From Amphiura filiformis (lineage: Eukaryota > Echinodermata > Ophiuroidea > Amphilepidida > Amphiuridae): a DNA stretch of 64,000 nt. A model generated the notes under the pieces. The model saw only the letters and a list, made by a program, of their open reading frames with translations. It ran no database searches and was not told the origin of the DNA. Below are positions 1 to 10,249 of the stretch, piece by piece. The stretch's first letter is position 1. Each line of letters starts with the position of its first letter. The position numbers and the translations under genes were made by a program. Where the stretch lies: NCBI RefSeq assembly GCF_039555335.1, contig NC_092646.1:20164029-20228028 (forward strand), read 5' to 3'.

Positions 1-107
1 TTGGAGTTACAAGGTTTTGACAGAACAGTGACGATATGGTTTCTGTTCAAATTTCAATATTTGTACCCAAATTTTCAAAGGTCATTCAATGAATGTATTG
101 GGGTTAA

Positions 108-405
108 GCTGGAAATAAGCAGACTGGAACTAGGAGCAATTTTTTTTTTAAATTGCTCCTGGGATTTTACAAGCAGCAGGAGCAATATTTGAAGAAACAG
201 GAGCAATTTTCAAATAGTAGGCCTAAATCCTTTTCTGCATGTACAATATAGAATTCCAGCACTATTGCATCAAGTGCAAAAACTGGAACCAGGAGCAATT
301 TTCTATAATAAATTGCTCCTGGTTCATGTGAATTTTTCAAGAACCAGGAGCAATTGGTGGCTTTACGAGGGCAAATTTGCTCCCTGTGCCTTATTTCCAG
401 GCTTG
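108..405. repeat. MITE with internal AGGAGCAATTTT motifs
   Basis: The ends are inverted copies (GCTGGAAATAAG on the left, CTTATTTCCAGGC on the right), and the direct repeat ATTGGGGTTAA lies on both sides (97-107 and 406-416), as expected for a target duplication. The interior carries many copies of AGGAGCAATTTT and its complement AAATTGCTCCT, so the strand can fold on itself several times. The superfamily is not certain; a hAT-like element is possible. No gene is seen in 1-540. Confidence 0.55.
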
Positions 406-553
406 ATTGGGGTTAAAGAACTGCGCACTGATGGATGAGCTTAATCGTTGTGGATTGTAGTGCAGGCACTATAATTTTTTAATAATTCCTGAGCAATAAT
501 AATAATAAACATTAACATCACATGACCACCAAAAAAACAACAAAAGCACACAT

Positions 554-720
554 GGGCTATTCCAGTTAAAAACCATACACCCCTATGGAAGACATGACCT
601 AAATCTCTCGCAGAGAGAGTGTAGACTTCAAATGTAGTCATCCACATACAGGTAATCCCATTTGAAATTCACACCTCCTGTGCAGAAGATTAACATCATG
701 TATTCCATGCTGCAATAGCC
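554..720. repeat. Diverged MITE-A relative
   Basis: Starts GGGCTATTCCAGTT and ends CAATAGCC, with internal CCCATTTGAAATTCACACC. These match the palindromic family called MITE-A here (best copies at 1869, 53443 and 59919). This copy is shorter and degenerate. Confidence 0.5.
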
Positions 721-981
721 AAATGCATAATCACTGTGCAACAGCTTCTGCTATGCAGATCAAATAAAACAATTTAAACATGTATTTCAAAATACATTAG
801 AACATGATTTTTGTTATTCTTGATTTTGATTAATATAAAATATATCAGTTTGTGACACTAAAATAATAAATTACTGTCAACAACATAAAGTGAATTAAAA
901 TTTTGCAAATATTTTTTAAAATTTCAATTTAAATCAGATTTCAGAACAGTCAGTGTAAACACAATATATTTATAACTGAAA

Positions 982-1620
982 TTACTCACCCCTTTCACAA
1001 TGGGGGCTATTTTCAATCACTTCATGAAACCTTCCCATCCCCGCGGGGGTTGTCCACCCCCCGAACCCCTTCTCCAATTCCCTAGCAACTGCCAAACATA
1101 AATGATCGTTATGCCGGTTGGCAACCACTTGAACCCCAAGAGGTATCCCTTGACAACTAAGACCTAACGGCACTTGTGTGGCGGGCAAATTCAGCGCATT
1201 GAACAAACCCGTTGGTGCAAAATTCGTAGGGTACAAGAGTGGAGCGTGATGGTATGGCGCAAGTTTCGGATGGGAGGGATAGATTAGCACACCGTCATTA
1301 CCTAACATATTTTGAATTTCTTCTAAAAGTTTATCGCAAGAACGTCTCAACCTTGCGGTGCGTTTAGGCATCAGATGGTTAACATCTTCAGTGATACCAA
1401 GCATTATAGCCGGGAGCGTGTGATAAGAAAGTCCTACCAGCCATTTGAGTAGCTCGAACGTTGGGAATACTCGTGGTCCACTGTTCCCCATTTGGGTAGT
1501 GAATGATATGTCATCTTTGACGGACATCTTGGCTGACCAGAGACCGACTGCGTAACGCATACGATATAGGATACTTCTGTCCACTTCAACATCTAGGGTT
1601 TCTTGCAGGTACTCTACAAC
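982..1620 (-). CDS. FAAH2: FAAH2-like coding exon 6 (C-terminus)
   Basis: Acceptor CATTTACAG|GTTGTAG. It encodes residues 328-539 with LWSAKMS, FELLKWLVGLS, YPSHPKLAPYHHAPL, FNALNLPATQVPLGL and LEKGFGGW, all typical of the FAAH2 C-terminal half. The stop is TAA at 984-982. The last bases, GGGGTGAGTAA, would also serve as a good splice donor, so an alternative last exon at lower coordinates cannot be excluded. The open frame at 1621-1860 is intron read-through. Confidence 0.88.
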   Translation of the reverse strand, partial: VVEYLQETLDVEVDRSILYRMRYAVGLWSAKMSVKDDISFTTQMGNSGPRVFPTFELLKWLVGLSYHTLPAIMLGITEDVNHLMPKRTARLRRSCDKLLEEIQNMLGNDGVLIYPSHPKLAPYHHAPLLYPTNFAPTGLFNALNLPATQVPLGLSCQGIPLGVQVVANRHNDHLCLAVARELEKGFGGWTTPAGMGRFHEVIENSPHCERGE

Positions 1621-4600
1621 CTGTAAATGAAGGACAATCAATGAGGTACATGTAGAACCAAAGAGTACCAACTTCACCATGTTTGTACATGTGTTGCTCA
1701 TGGAGGGCAAATAGTGTGCCTCTGGATAATTTTGGTATGCATTTGGCAAACTTCTTTGATCTAAAGTGCATTGTTGTTTGCATTCTGTGAGTAACACATT
1801 GTGCCAAAAATGTGTGCTAAGTGACAAACTTTTGTAACCCTCAACCTTAACTTGACACAACTCTCAATGGGCTATTCTATTTAAAATCCACACTACCCCT
1901 GTGGAAGATTTTGGAAATATCTTCCACAGGGGGAGTATGAATTTCAAAAGGAATGAACACATTCGCGGCTCCATTTGAAACTCACCCGTAGTCAGTGGAA
2001 GATTCAGGTTGAATCTTTCTCAGACATGGAATTTAATGGAGCTGCTTAATGTGTTCATTCCATTTGAAATTCATACTCCCCCTGTGAAAGATATTTTCAT
2101 AACTTTCCACAGGGGTAGTGTGGATTTTAATGGAATAGCCCATTGCAAGCTCTTGCCAGCCAAAAAACACCAGAGGAACACTATATTGACCCTCCATGTG
2201 TGACAAACCAATATGGTTACACACACATGACAATTTTGAGCCGGTACTCTTTGGGTCTAGTCTCTTTGAGGACAATAAATATATAGTTGAAACAATCTCT
2301 GGTTACTTCCTTACTACATGTACCGTATTCATTCCAATAAGCGCCCATGCCCCAATAAGCGCCCACCCAGGGTATTTTCAATTTGCTAAAGGGTACCATT
2401 AATGTTGAAGTGACAGATAGATGTCGATACAGTGAAATAGCTGCAGGACTACCGGTACAAGTCCTGCGTAAACTTGCAATACATTTTCTGTATCAGAAAA
2501 GCTATTAGAACGTCTTAGGACCCTTCTATAACATACATAAATTCGTCTCTAATAAATGCCTGTTACGAAAAAAATTAGGTAAACAAGGTAAAAAATAAGC
2601 GCCCACCCAAAATGACTTTGTTAAGCGCCCTGGGCGCTTATTGGAATGAATACGGTATATATTTTTACTGATAACATTTGGTAAAAGCCAGGCAAAACCC
2701 AATATTGACAAGTAATAAATTGAATACATGAATACAAAAGCCACCTAAGTCCATGCGAAGTTATTTTGAGAGAAAAACCTGTATCATTTTAATTCCTTCA
2801 GTTAGATTTACCTGGTCAATATGGTAAGTTTTACGTGCAAATGAGTGGATTAACCTGTATTAGGTATGACGATTAGCATTTCAGGGACTTCGTGGGGTTC
2901 ATTTTAAATTTTGGACTTAGGTGGTTTTTTAATCATATACAAAGACAACAATGTTAGAATGAGATTACCACTAGTAAGATAATACAAAATAAAGCACACA
3001 GGTATGTATAATGTTGATAAGCATTCTGCCATGTAATATAAACCACACACTTTCCTTTATTAAACCCATTTTTTTTGTTCAAAAGTCATTCTCTAGCAAT
3101 GAATGTGTTACAAGTGGACTTTTATACATACTGGATTTCAATCAATGTGTTACAAGACTCAAGTCATGGAATTGGGTGATTCTTTCATACATGCTATTTT
3201 TCACATGCCCAATAGACACAGAGAATGAATTTGAGTTGTTCTTTCATGCATATGACAGGCCTATGTATAGCAACAATTTCCCATGCTTAACTCAATTTGG
3301 CCAAAGTATGGACTTAGGTGGCTTTTGTATTTATATATTCTATTGATGGGATGCCTAAAACACCAAACAGAAAAAAAGTTACAAAAGCATGTTAAGCACA
3401 GAAGAGAGAAAAAAGGACGGTCCCCATCCCTGTAACCTATTTCTCATTCCAAACCAGTGCTTAACTAAATTTTACCACTTTCACTTTTTTATCCTCCAAA
3501 TTTGGGACCCTTATGATCTTGGCTTGGGTCATGGTAAATATGGCAGCACAGCAAGGAAATAAACCTTTTTTAAACTGCACTGGGAGTCCCCCCCCCCCCC
3601 TAGATCTTGGGCTTTGTAAATCTGACCATGCAGAAAGGAAACCAACTTTTTTAAACCACTCCATCAACACATAAAACATACCTACCTTATTCTGAACCTC
3701 TTTCAATTCAGGATCAAGTTTGGATATCAAGGCAGTGTCAAAATTATCCCCCATACTGAAGAAGCGTACTTTCCTCAGGTCCACATGGTTATCTAGCTTC
3801 AGTTTGGCCACCCCATGAGGACCGGCCATGATGCGAAGTAGTGGTTCAAGATCTACTGCATAGCGACACATCGGGCCTGTCGACATCATGGCTAGTCTCT
3901 CTCCCTGGGCACAGGGAAACTGACCATCATTTAGTACCACATCTGAAAGACAAAAAAAGAGTTGATGTTCAACTTGGGGAGCAACTTTAACTGTAACAAA
4001 GATCGATGTCGTAGAAGTTAAGTAAGACTACCATAGCAATAGATGAATACAATTTTTGACTATATCGCCCTGCACTACAATGTTCACACGGTACCTATGC
4101 ATTGAACCATATTGTGCCGTTCACTCGCACCTGTAAGATAAGTATCTTTGAAAAGAGCGGTATTGTATTCAATCTTTGATTGCAGATATACACAGGTGAT
4201 GAATGCAACCTGCTTGTAGTGCAGGGCGATATATAGTCATAATTTTTATTCATCTATTGCTATGGTAGTTAATCCGATTATGACGTCACTTCTACAGAGA
4301 ATATACCCTTTTTCTTGAACTACCAATGATTTTATGTGTTGTCTGTTTTAAGGCTGGCATTTTCGGGGCGGGCTAGCGGGTACCCGCCCGAAATTGAATT
4401 TGAATGCATTTTGAAATCATTAATAGAGTATGACATGAATTACAAAGTATCAATTTTCATATTAAAAATACAAAACATCTTGATATTTTTTTTTTTTTTT
4501 TTAGGTCAACCATGAATGATCCTAGCATTTAGGTCTAGGTCCAGGGACACTACAAAACCGAAAAATTAAAAACTTAAAAAAAAAAAAAATAATAAATTTT

Positions 4601-7600
4601 TTTTTTGCAATTTCGGGTACCCGGTTACCTGCCCGAAAAATGTGCCGGGTACCCGGGTACAAAATTACCCGAAAATGCCAGGCCTAGTCTGTTTATATAT
4701 ATTTGCTATCACTGTACAATAACAACCCCTTTAAAAATAATCTTTTGAAAAACCAATTTCTATTTAGGTCATCTCATATCAAATGCCCCTTGGGATCTCC
4801 TTTATAGAATCCATATCATCTCTCTTGTGTGACAGCTTTATTTGTCTCAATATTTGAATGCAAACACCTCTAGATCAAGTTTCCCTCTGACCAACCTTAA
4901 TTATTCAATTCCCACTTGCCAATGCTTGATGATTTCTTCCATCTTATTGTCCCCGCCAAACAAAATTTTTAAAATATTTTTTTTTTTTTTTTATTAAGAA
5001 CTACGACAGCATCTTCAAGGGATATTCGAGGGGTTGTTTCCCTCAATTATTTCAACTTTGTTTTTTACAAGCTGCGAAAGCCAGTTCAAGCCCCAGAACT
5101 GCCATTTAAGCCCCAGTTTTGAGAACTGCCCTTTCGGTAGGGATATATTTTACGCACAGCATGTTTTAATTATCTACTTGGTTCTTTTAGTAATCCTTGT
5201 TTTAAAGCTGCCGCTGGCATCCCCCCACCAGACCACTGATTTGTCTGCAGTATTTGACAAGCGCAGTGATTTACAGTGCCCTACGCACAGGCACAACGCC
5301 TAGACATTGATCCACAAGCCTCAGCACACTTTACAGGTTGTTGCTGACCACTACGGCCCCATATCATTCCACATTCCACAAACCATTAAACATCAACACA
5401 GGGACTTGCAGCTAAGAAGCACACACTCCAGACATTCCACAATTGACCTTCGCAGCCAGGATCAGCTCCCCAAGTTTCGTATGGGTTTCAACAAGACAAT
5501 TAGCAGAAAGTTCCTTGTCCAGGGGAATTTCAAGCCAACTCAATTTTCACATGAGAGTGCGCACTAACCACTGCCAGGGTTTGAACCAGCAACCTCTCGC
5601 ACCATAGTCGAACGCCTTATTGACTGAGCTAACTTGACTGCAAACATGTAAATCAACTTACCTGAAGTAGGTCTATGACCAAATACACCATTAAAGAAAC
5701 TTGGCATTCGAATACTGCCCCCTATATCCGATCCAATGCCGATCACAGAGGCACCAGCACCAAGGATACAGCCCTCACCTCCTGCAAGATAACAAAATAT
5801 AAAGTCAGGGATTAAGGGCTGGGGTATGAACGTTTGGACAGTATTTATTTTGGGACATTAGAGCACATCAGACATATCGAATTGCATTCTGAATATGAAG
5901 AATGTCATTCCGATATCAAATAATTTTGATTTTTTGAAATTCGCAATTTAATACACATTTTATGGCAAATCATTAAAATTGATATTTTGATATTTAACAG
6001 TACTTGAAGTAAACTTTATAAATCTGATGATTTATACTTAAAGTGTATGTAGGTGGGATGAAAAGCCGACGATCAATTGAAAATTTTGACCTTTCAGATA
6101 AAGATATGAATTTTTTTCCCAAAACACCAATAAAAAATTAGGTCTTTTGGGAAAAAATCCATATCTTCAATATGAAAGGTCAAAATTTTCAATTGACCGT
6201 CGGCTTTTCCTCCCTGCTACATACACTTTAAGAATATATCATTACATTTATATAATTTACTTCGAGGACTGTTATATATCAAAAATTTGAAATATATCAA
6301 ATTTTTATAATTTGTCATAAAATTTGTATCATATTGTGATTTTAAAAAATGAAAATTATTTGATATCAGAAAGACATGCTTCAGTATTCAGAATGCAATT
6401 CGATAGGTCTGAGGTGCTCTCATGTCCCACAAAAATACTGTCGAAACGCAATAAACGCTCATTTTGGATCCCTTAATATGTTTCGGATATTAAATGTTTC
6501 TAATTAAATCATAGGTACTATAGGTGGTAAGAAAATACTGCCCTCTATATGAGATCTAATACTGTACACAGAAGCACCGGCAACAGAATACCGCCTGGGT
6601 GGCACTCAGTAATATGACTTGCTACATGCTAAGGCACTCAGTGATATACAGGGTTGTAGCTAAGACATTTTTAGTGCTGGGTGGCATTTGATGAAAATCT
6701 TGCATATTTGGCCATTTGTTGTCAAAATTGATTAAATTCTTGACTAATTCAACAAAATTGTGCAATTTTGAACTCTGAGTGGTGGGCTCCGCTGCCAAAA
6801 TTGCAGCTGAGTGGTGGGCTCCAAAACTGAGTGGTGGGCTCTGCCGCCCACCATAGCTACAACCCTGGTGATATGACTTGCTGCGTGCTACCCCCTTCCA
6901 CCATTAATCAATTTCAGACCTTACCTGAACTTCCTCCAACAATTCTTCTGACATCATATGGGTTGTTAGTCCTCCCGTACACAACATTACTAGACTCATA
7001 CCACATGCACAGCTCACTGCAGTTTGTAACCCCTAAGACGATGCAGCCTGCACGACGGAGGTTAGCTATAGTAGGTGCATCTTGGGTAACCTTGATATTT
7101 TTTCGGTTTACAAGCCCACTGGTGTTTGGCATTCCTGAAATGTAACAAAAAAAATATCAGAAGGGTTTTATTAATATTATATTTTGATTATAATTTTTTT
7201 TAAATGTGTATTACTTGTTGAGAAAAAAAATGAGCGAAGTCAATGCTTAGGGGAGAGTGGGGTAAGTTGAGCCACTTTTTACATTTACTTTCACTACGCT
7301 CAAATAAATAAAGCAGGACCCAAATGCAGTGTTACAAATGAAACATATGTATGTTTACTTGCATGGTTATGAATATGATACCACAAAATTGTAATCAATA
7401 TTTTGCACTTTCGCACAGTGAGATGCCAAAAATCATTTGCAAATTGGCTCAACTTACCCCAACGGTGGGGTAAGTTGAGCCAGTCACTGGGGCAAAGTTG
7501 AGCCACCATAGAAATGTACAGTATATGCCATAGCTGTGAAATTCAATTTTGCCTTTTTTTAAATTGTTGTTTTCAGGTCTTTATTTCGAAAAATAGTTTG

Positions 7601-9935
7601 ATATAGAAGTAGTTTGATCTAAATATTGCATACAAGTAATTTCTGACAAGATTTTACTTTGAATAAAAAATTGGGGAAATTCTGCAGGTTTTTCCTATGC
7701 TCAACTTGCCCCATGGCCTGTGGCTCAACTTACCCCATGTGACCCTTTTTGTCAACAACCAAGCCTCCCACCTGACTAAAACTTGTTACGGTTGTAAATA
7801 GTTTTCTAAAATAGTGTTCATATATCACCTCCTCAATACCCAGAATGCTATCATTTTAGCCTTTTTCTTTCTGGGGGAAACATGGAAAAAATTGGTTTTT
7901 GCCAAAAGTTCAACAAAAGTGCGAAAAATGAACTTTCTAATGCAGCTTTCTTACCCTATGTGCAAGTGATTCCATATTACACTTGAGAAGCCTCTGTTAT
8001 GTCATATACAAATAAGTGGAACTGCAAAGTAAGATAAGTTTTAATTTTCTTTCTAGAGGGGTGGCTCAACTTACCCCCTGGCTCAACTTACCCCACTCTC
8101 CCCTATGCACTAAAATGTTGATTACCCCCTTTAGTTTTAGGTATGGAGGGAATGCACTATGCTGCTAGGGCAATTATTGCTCATTTTTTTCTTCTCTTAT
8201 TATTTTTAGGGGGGATGTCCCCCTTGCCCAAATTTAGGGGGGAAGTGTCCCCCTTCCCCCCGCTTCCGCCGCCTATGATATGTGCTACCCATAATCTGAT
8301 ACTCACCACAAGTTTTAAATACACAGGTCATCAACAATGAACATAATAGGATGTGCATACTGGCAGGCAATTAACAACTGCCAACCAACTGTTTGGAATG
8401 ACAACTACACTTTAAAAGGGCACTTTGTGATCCACAGCCTCATTCCCCCTACTTACTCCAAAAAGATTTGCATAACTCACAAATTTAATTTCTGAATCAA
8501 ATACAATTTTGGAAATAAGCTTTTTTTTGCGGATATCTACTGAACAATACCTAAAAAGAGGATGCTAAAATCACAAAATATCCCTTTAACTTGTGATTTC
8601 ATGGACGTTGGGCTATTGAGTATGAGTTTCAAATATACAATTGGGTAACTTCCATTTGAAATACTCACTCCACTTGTAGAAGATATAGGTAAAGCTATAA
8701 TACAGGGGGAGTATGGGTTTCAGAAAGGTTAACTCTGAACAATTCCATTTGAAAAACATACTCCCTCTGAGGAAGATATTTCCAAAATCTTCCACAGGGG
8801 TAGTGTGGATTTCAACTGGAATAGCCCAATGGTATCTTACCTACAACAGCAAAAGCTTCTTTAACAGACAATGGAACTCCAAGAAAGGGGGAATTCTTCT
8901 CTGAATATCTGTCAGGGACATCCCCAGAATCAAGCATCTCATCTACCTTCTTGGCTTCATCCAGGGCTTCATTGAATCTATCTGCAACCATGAAATTGAG
9001 AACAGGATTGCATTCTTTGATGCGAGCGATGTAAGCTTCTACAACATCATAGCTTTTTACCTGAAAGTATAATATATAGCAGTGAAGATAATAGTTGGTG
9101 ATTTGTTTTATCAATCTTTAGTATTAGGGTAAAATTTTATCTAAGACTTTAGTAATCTAGCTTAATTTCATCAATCCTCATGCTTCATCCATGCTTCGTT
9201 GAATCTATCCATATAACCATTCTTTGATGCAAGCCAGGCTTCCCGTTAAGGCTTGATGAACTTTGGCCCTTGTTGTGGCAATTTTGTCCCCACAAAAAAC
9301 AGTGGTTGTTTAAAAAAAACGTTTTAAAAGCATTTGCTGGTACTGGTAGAATTCTTTGATTAATACTTTATGTGATAAGAATGTAAGTTTTCATAGGTTT
9401 GAACATCTCAAGCTTATTTGGACTGCGTTGAACAGTGGCGGTGCCAGGGGGAGTGCATGGGGGGGGGACAAATGCCCCCAGTCAGAACTCTTGCCCCCTC
9501 CAGTGTTGCCCCCCCCCCTCACCCAATAAACCCAAAATTACACAATTTTTGTGGCAATTTTGTGCACATTTTTGACCCCCCCCACTTTGCTGCCACCCCC
9601 CCATGCCCCAAAAATAATTCCTGGTGCCGCCACTGGCGTTGTAGTAAGGGGGAGTTGGATTTTAAAATATTTGCAAGCTTTTTGATTGAGACATACTATT
9701 TTTCCTTATAAAAATAAAGCATCGTACAACTGTTCACTTTTGTGCTAAACTTTATACCTACCTGTCGTTTTCGTATCTTGCTAGCTAGACTCACACCACT
9801 TTCCAGTAATATAGGGTTACTGATGGGCGGTATCTTCACTTTGGGTTTGTCTCCATTGAAGATTAATGATATAATGCTGATTATGAAAGATGCGACTGCA
9901 TTCAGTATGCCATAAAATGTATCTGAAATCGACAT
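982..9935 (-). CDS. FAAH2: Fatty-acid amide hydrolase 2-like amidase (six coding exons)
   Basis: An amidase-signature serine hydrolase predicted to cleave fatty-acid amides, such as N-acylethanolamines, at a membrane. Joining 9762-9935, 8841-9060, 6925-7134, 5662-5781, 3686-3942 and 982-1620 (complement) gives 539 aa; every junction is GT-AG and in phase. Human FAAH2, from memory, is 532 aa. Residues about 8-27 form a hydrophobic N-terminal anchor. The catalytic residues are Lys125 (in PLSVKEAF), cis-Ser200 (in VGGSSGGEG) and nucleophile Ser224 (in GSDIGGSIRMP); their spacing of 75 and 99 residues equals that of FAAH Lys142/Ser217/Ser241. Further family motifs are GMPNTSGL, TNCSELCMWYESSN, FGHRPTSG, STGPMCRYA and YPSHP. 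The gene is divergent from the A20 homologue. The start codon is supported by the anchor and by a splice acceptor 12 bases upstream. Introns carry MITEs and a SINE. Orthology to FAAH2 rather than another amidase paralogue is a strong inference. Confidence 0.93.
1869..2141. repeat. MITE-A, full palindromic copy
   Basis: Reads GGGCTATTC... to ...GAATAGCCC, and almost the whole length is one inverted repeat: CACTACCCCTGTGGAAGATT near the left end mirrors the sequence near the right end. It lies in intron 5 of the FAAH2-like gene. There is no coding capacity. Confidence 0.8.
2321..2657. repeat. MITE with TACCGTATTCATTCC ends
   Basis: Terminal inverted repeats TACCGTATTCATTCCAATAA and the complement TTATTGGAATGAATACGGTA, with GCGCCCACCC repeated just inside. 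Relatives are at 45480-45640 (partial) and 60382-60638. The TA at both ends fits a Tc1/mariner-like element, as an inference. Confidence 0.7.
2720..3344. repeat. Non-autonomous DNA element, copy 1
   Basis: Terminal inverted repeats of about 35 bp contain ACAAAAGCCACCTAAGTCCA and its complement. A nearly identical copy in the opposite orientation occupies 63233-63775. The open frame inside (3011-3346) is not conserved as protein in the second copy, so I treat it as chance. Confidence 0.75.
3686..3942 (-). CDS. FAAH2: FAAH2-like coding exon 5
   Basis: Acceptor GTCTTTCAG|ATGTGG and donor AATAAG|GTAGGT. It encodes DVVLNDGQFP, STGPMCRYAVDLEPLL and FDTALISKLDPELKE, which match the middle of the FAAH2 catalytic domain. 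It ends in phase 0. Confidence 0.9.
4027..4269. repeat. MITE with about 55-bp terminal inverted repeats
   Basis: ACTACCATAGCAATAGATGA at the left is mirrored by TCATCTATTGCTATGGTAGT at the right. The shared arm continues through the CGCCCTGCACTACAA motif. It lies in intron 4 of the FAAH2-like gene. Confidence 0.7.
4351..4685. repeat. hAT-like MITE rich in GGGTACCC
   Basis: The ends are GGCTGGCATTTTCGGG and CCCGAAAATGCCAGGCC. The flanks GTCTGTTTTA (4341-4350) and AGTCTGTTTA (4686-4695) look like an imperfect target duplication. The interior repeats GGGTACCCG. Confidence 0.65.
5230..5645 (-). mobile_element. tRNA-derived SINE in FAAH2-like intron 4
   Basis: The minus strand shows a tRNA-like head with an A box (TTAGCTCAGTCAATAAGG) and a B box (GGTTCAAACCC). 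A body follows with CCTGGACAAGGAACTT and GGGGAGCTGATCCTGG, and the tail resembles a LINE 3' end (GGGCACTGTAAATC). The body matches the plus-strand copy at 30362-30612 closely by eye. The T-stem does not pair well, so this is not a functional tRNA gene. The forward-strand open frames at 5034-5567 are its antisense. The low-coordinate boundary is approximate. Confidence 0.8.
5662..5781 (-). CDS. FAAH2: FAAH2-like coding exon 4 (nucleophile Ser)
   Basis: Acceptor ATCTTGCAG|GAGGTG and donor TTCAG|GTAAGTTG. It encodes the amidase signature GIGSDIGGSIRMPSFF, in which Ser224 is the nucleophile, followed by FGHRPTSG. A SINE starts only about 15-20 bases beyond the donor. Confidence 0.93.
5816..6472. 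repeat. TTAA-flanked foldback MITE (piggyBac-like)
   Basis: TTAA lies on both sides (5812-5815, 6473-6476), with GGG...CCC ends. Most of the 657 bp is a long imperfect inverted repeat (for example GACCTTTCAGATAAAGATAT against its mirror near 6150). A shortened relative lies at about 40530-40872. Confidence 0.75.
6649..6867. repeat. hAT-like MITE with CAGGGTTGTAGCTA ends
   Basis: Terminal repeats CAGGGTTGTAGCTA and TAGCTACAACCCTG. An 8-bp target duplication is visible: GTGATATA (6641-6648) and GTGATATG (6868-6875). The interior contains GAGTGGTGGGCTCC repeats. A second, inverted copy is at 34989-35216. Confidence 0.85.
6925..7134 (-). CDS. FAAH2: FAAH2-like coding exon 3 (cis-Ser region)
   Basis: Acceptor TTTCAG|GAATGCC and donor TTCAG|GTAAGG. 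It encodes GMPNTSGLVNRKN, TNCSELCMWYESSN and IVGGSSG; Ser200 is the cis-serine. It begins by completing the glycine codon split from exon 2 and ends one base into the next glycine codon. Confidence 0.93.
7250..8105. repeat. 856-bp element with GGGGTAAGTTGAGCC motifs
   Basis: Inverted ends GGGGAGAGTGGGGTAAGTTG and its complement, flanked by TA on both sides (7248-7249, 8106-8107). The motif GGGGTAAGTTGAGCCA, or its complement, recurs several more times inside, including a back-to-back pair near 7450-7480. No open frame of note. Tc1/mariner-type by the TA, as an inference. Confidence 0.7.
8416..8585. repeat. TTAA-flanked MITE
   Basis: TTAA at 8412-8415 and 8586-8589. The ends are AAGGGCACTTTGTGATCC and the mirrored ATCACAAAATATCCCT. 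Same family as 40902-41236. Confidence 0.7.
8610..8827. repeat. MITE-A relative next to exon 2
   Basis: GGGCTATTG... to ...GGAATAGCCC, with CTTCCACAGGGGTAGTGTGG at the right end as in other MITE-A copies. It ends 13 bases from the exon 2 donor of the FAAH2-like gene. The left half is closest to the copy at 29462. Confidence 0.7.
8841..9060 (-). CDS. FAAH2: FAAH2-like coding exon 2 (residues 59-131, catalytic Lys)
   Basis: Acceptor TACTTTCAG|GTAAAAAG and donor GTAG|GTAAGA. It encodes VKSYDVVEAYIARI and FLGVPLSVKEAF; Lys125 in the latter is the catalytic lysine of amidase-signature enzymes. The exon ends with one base of a glycine codon. Confidence 0.92.
9433..9635. repeat. hAT-like MITE with CAGTGGCGG ends
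   Basis: The ends are CAGTGGCGGTGCCAGG and CCTGGTGCCGCCACTG. The target duplication is GCGTTGAA (9425-9432) against GCGTTGTA (9636-9643), 7 of 8 bases. Same family as 25154-25354. Very rich in C and G homopolymers. Confidence 0.85.
9762..9935 (-). CDS. FAAH2: FAAH2-like coding exon 1 (residues 1-58)
   Basis: Encodes the start methionine, the hydrophobic anchor (about residues 8-27) and a basic stretch ending in SKIRKRQ. The donor is CAG|GTAGGT at 9761-9760 and the exon ends in phase 0. Upstream, a pyrimidine tract followed by TTGTTGCAG|GTGTAAATCAAG places an acceptor at 9948-9949, so at least one 5' UTR exon probably lies further up at higher coordinates. Confidence 0.88.
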
Positions 9936-10249
9936 CTTGATTTACACCTGCAACAACAAAAAAAGAAAGAAGATAAAAAGTTTTTTTCATCAGAAATCAT
10001 AATTTTTCCTACTTAGATTCTATGAAATTTCTTTCAAAAATATGGACTCTTTCCCTTACAGGGGTTGGCTAAGGCTATAAATGAAAGTAGGGTCGGTGCA
10101 ATGGTTCCCATTTCATGCTCATGGATTTGGGACAGAGGGACTGTTTCATTATTCATTATTTTCTTGACATTCATTTATCTGAGTGATAATTTCTGAACAG
10201 ACAAAGCGATTTAACTAAGATTGGGACCTATCTATAATTTATTGATAGT

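Noticed and set aside
1621-1860. N-terminal extension of FAAH2-like exon 6
   Set aside because: It lies upstream of a clear CAG acceptor that joins in phase with exon 5, so it is intron.
3011-3346. 111-residue open frame in the 2720-3344 element
   Set aside because: The near-identical second copy at 63233 does not keep it as a protein; no recognised domain.
5034-5567. Forward-strand open frames
   Set aside because: Antisense of the SINE body; no homology and no splice context.
5570-5645. tRNA gene on the minus strand
   Set aside because: A and B boxes are present but the T-stem does not pair and the sequence continues into a SINE body shared with 30362-30612.
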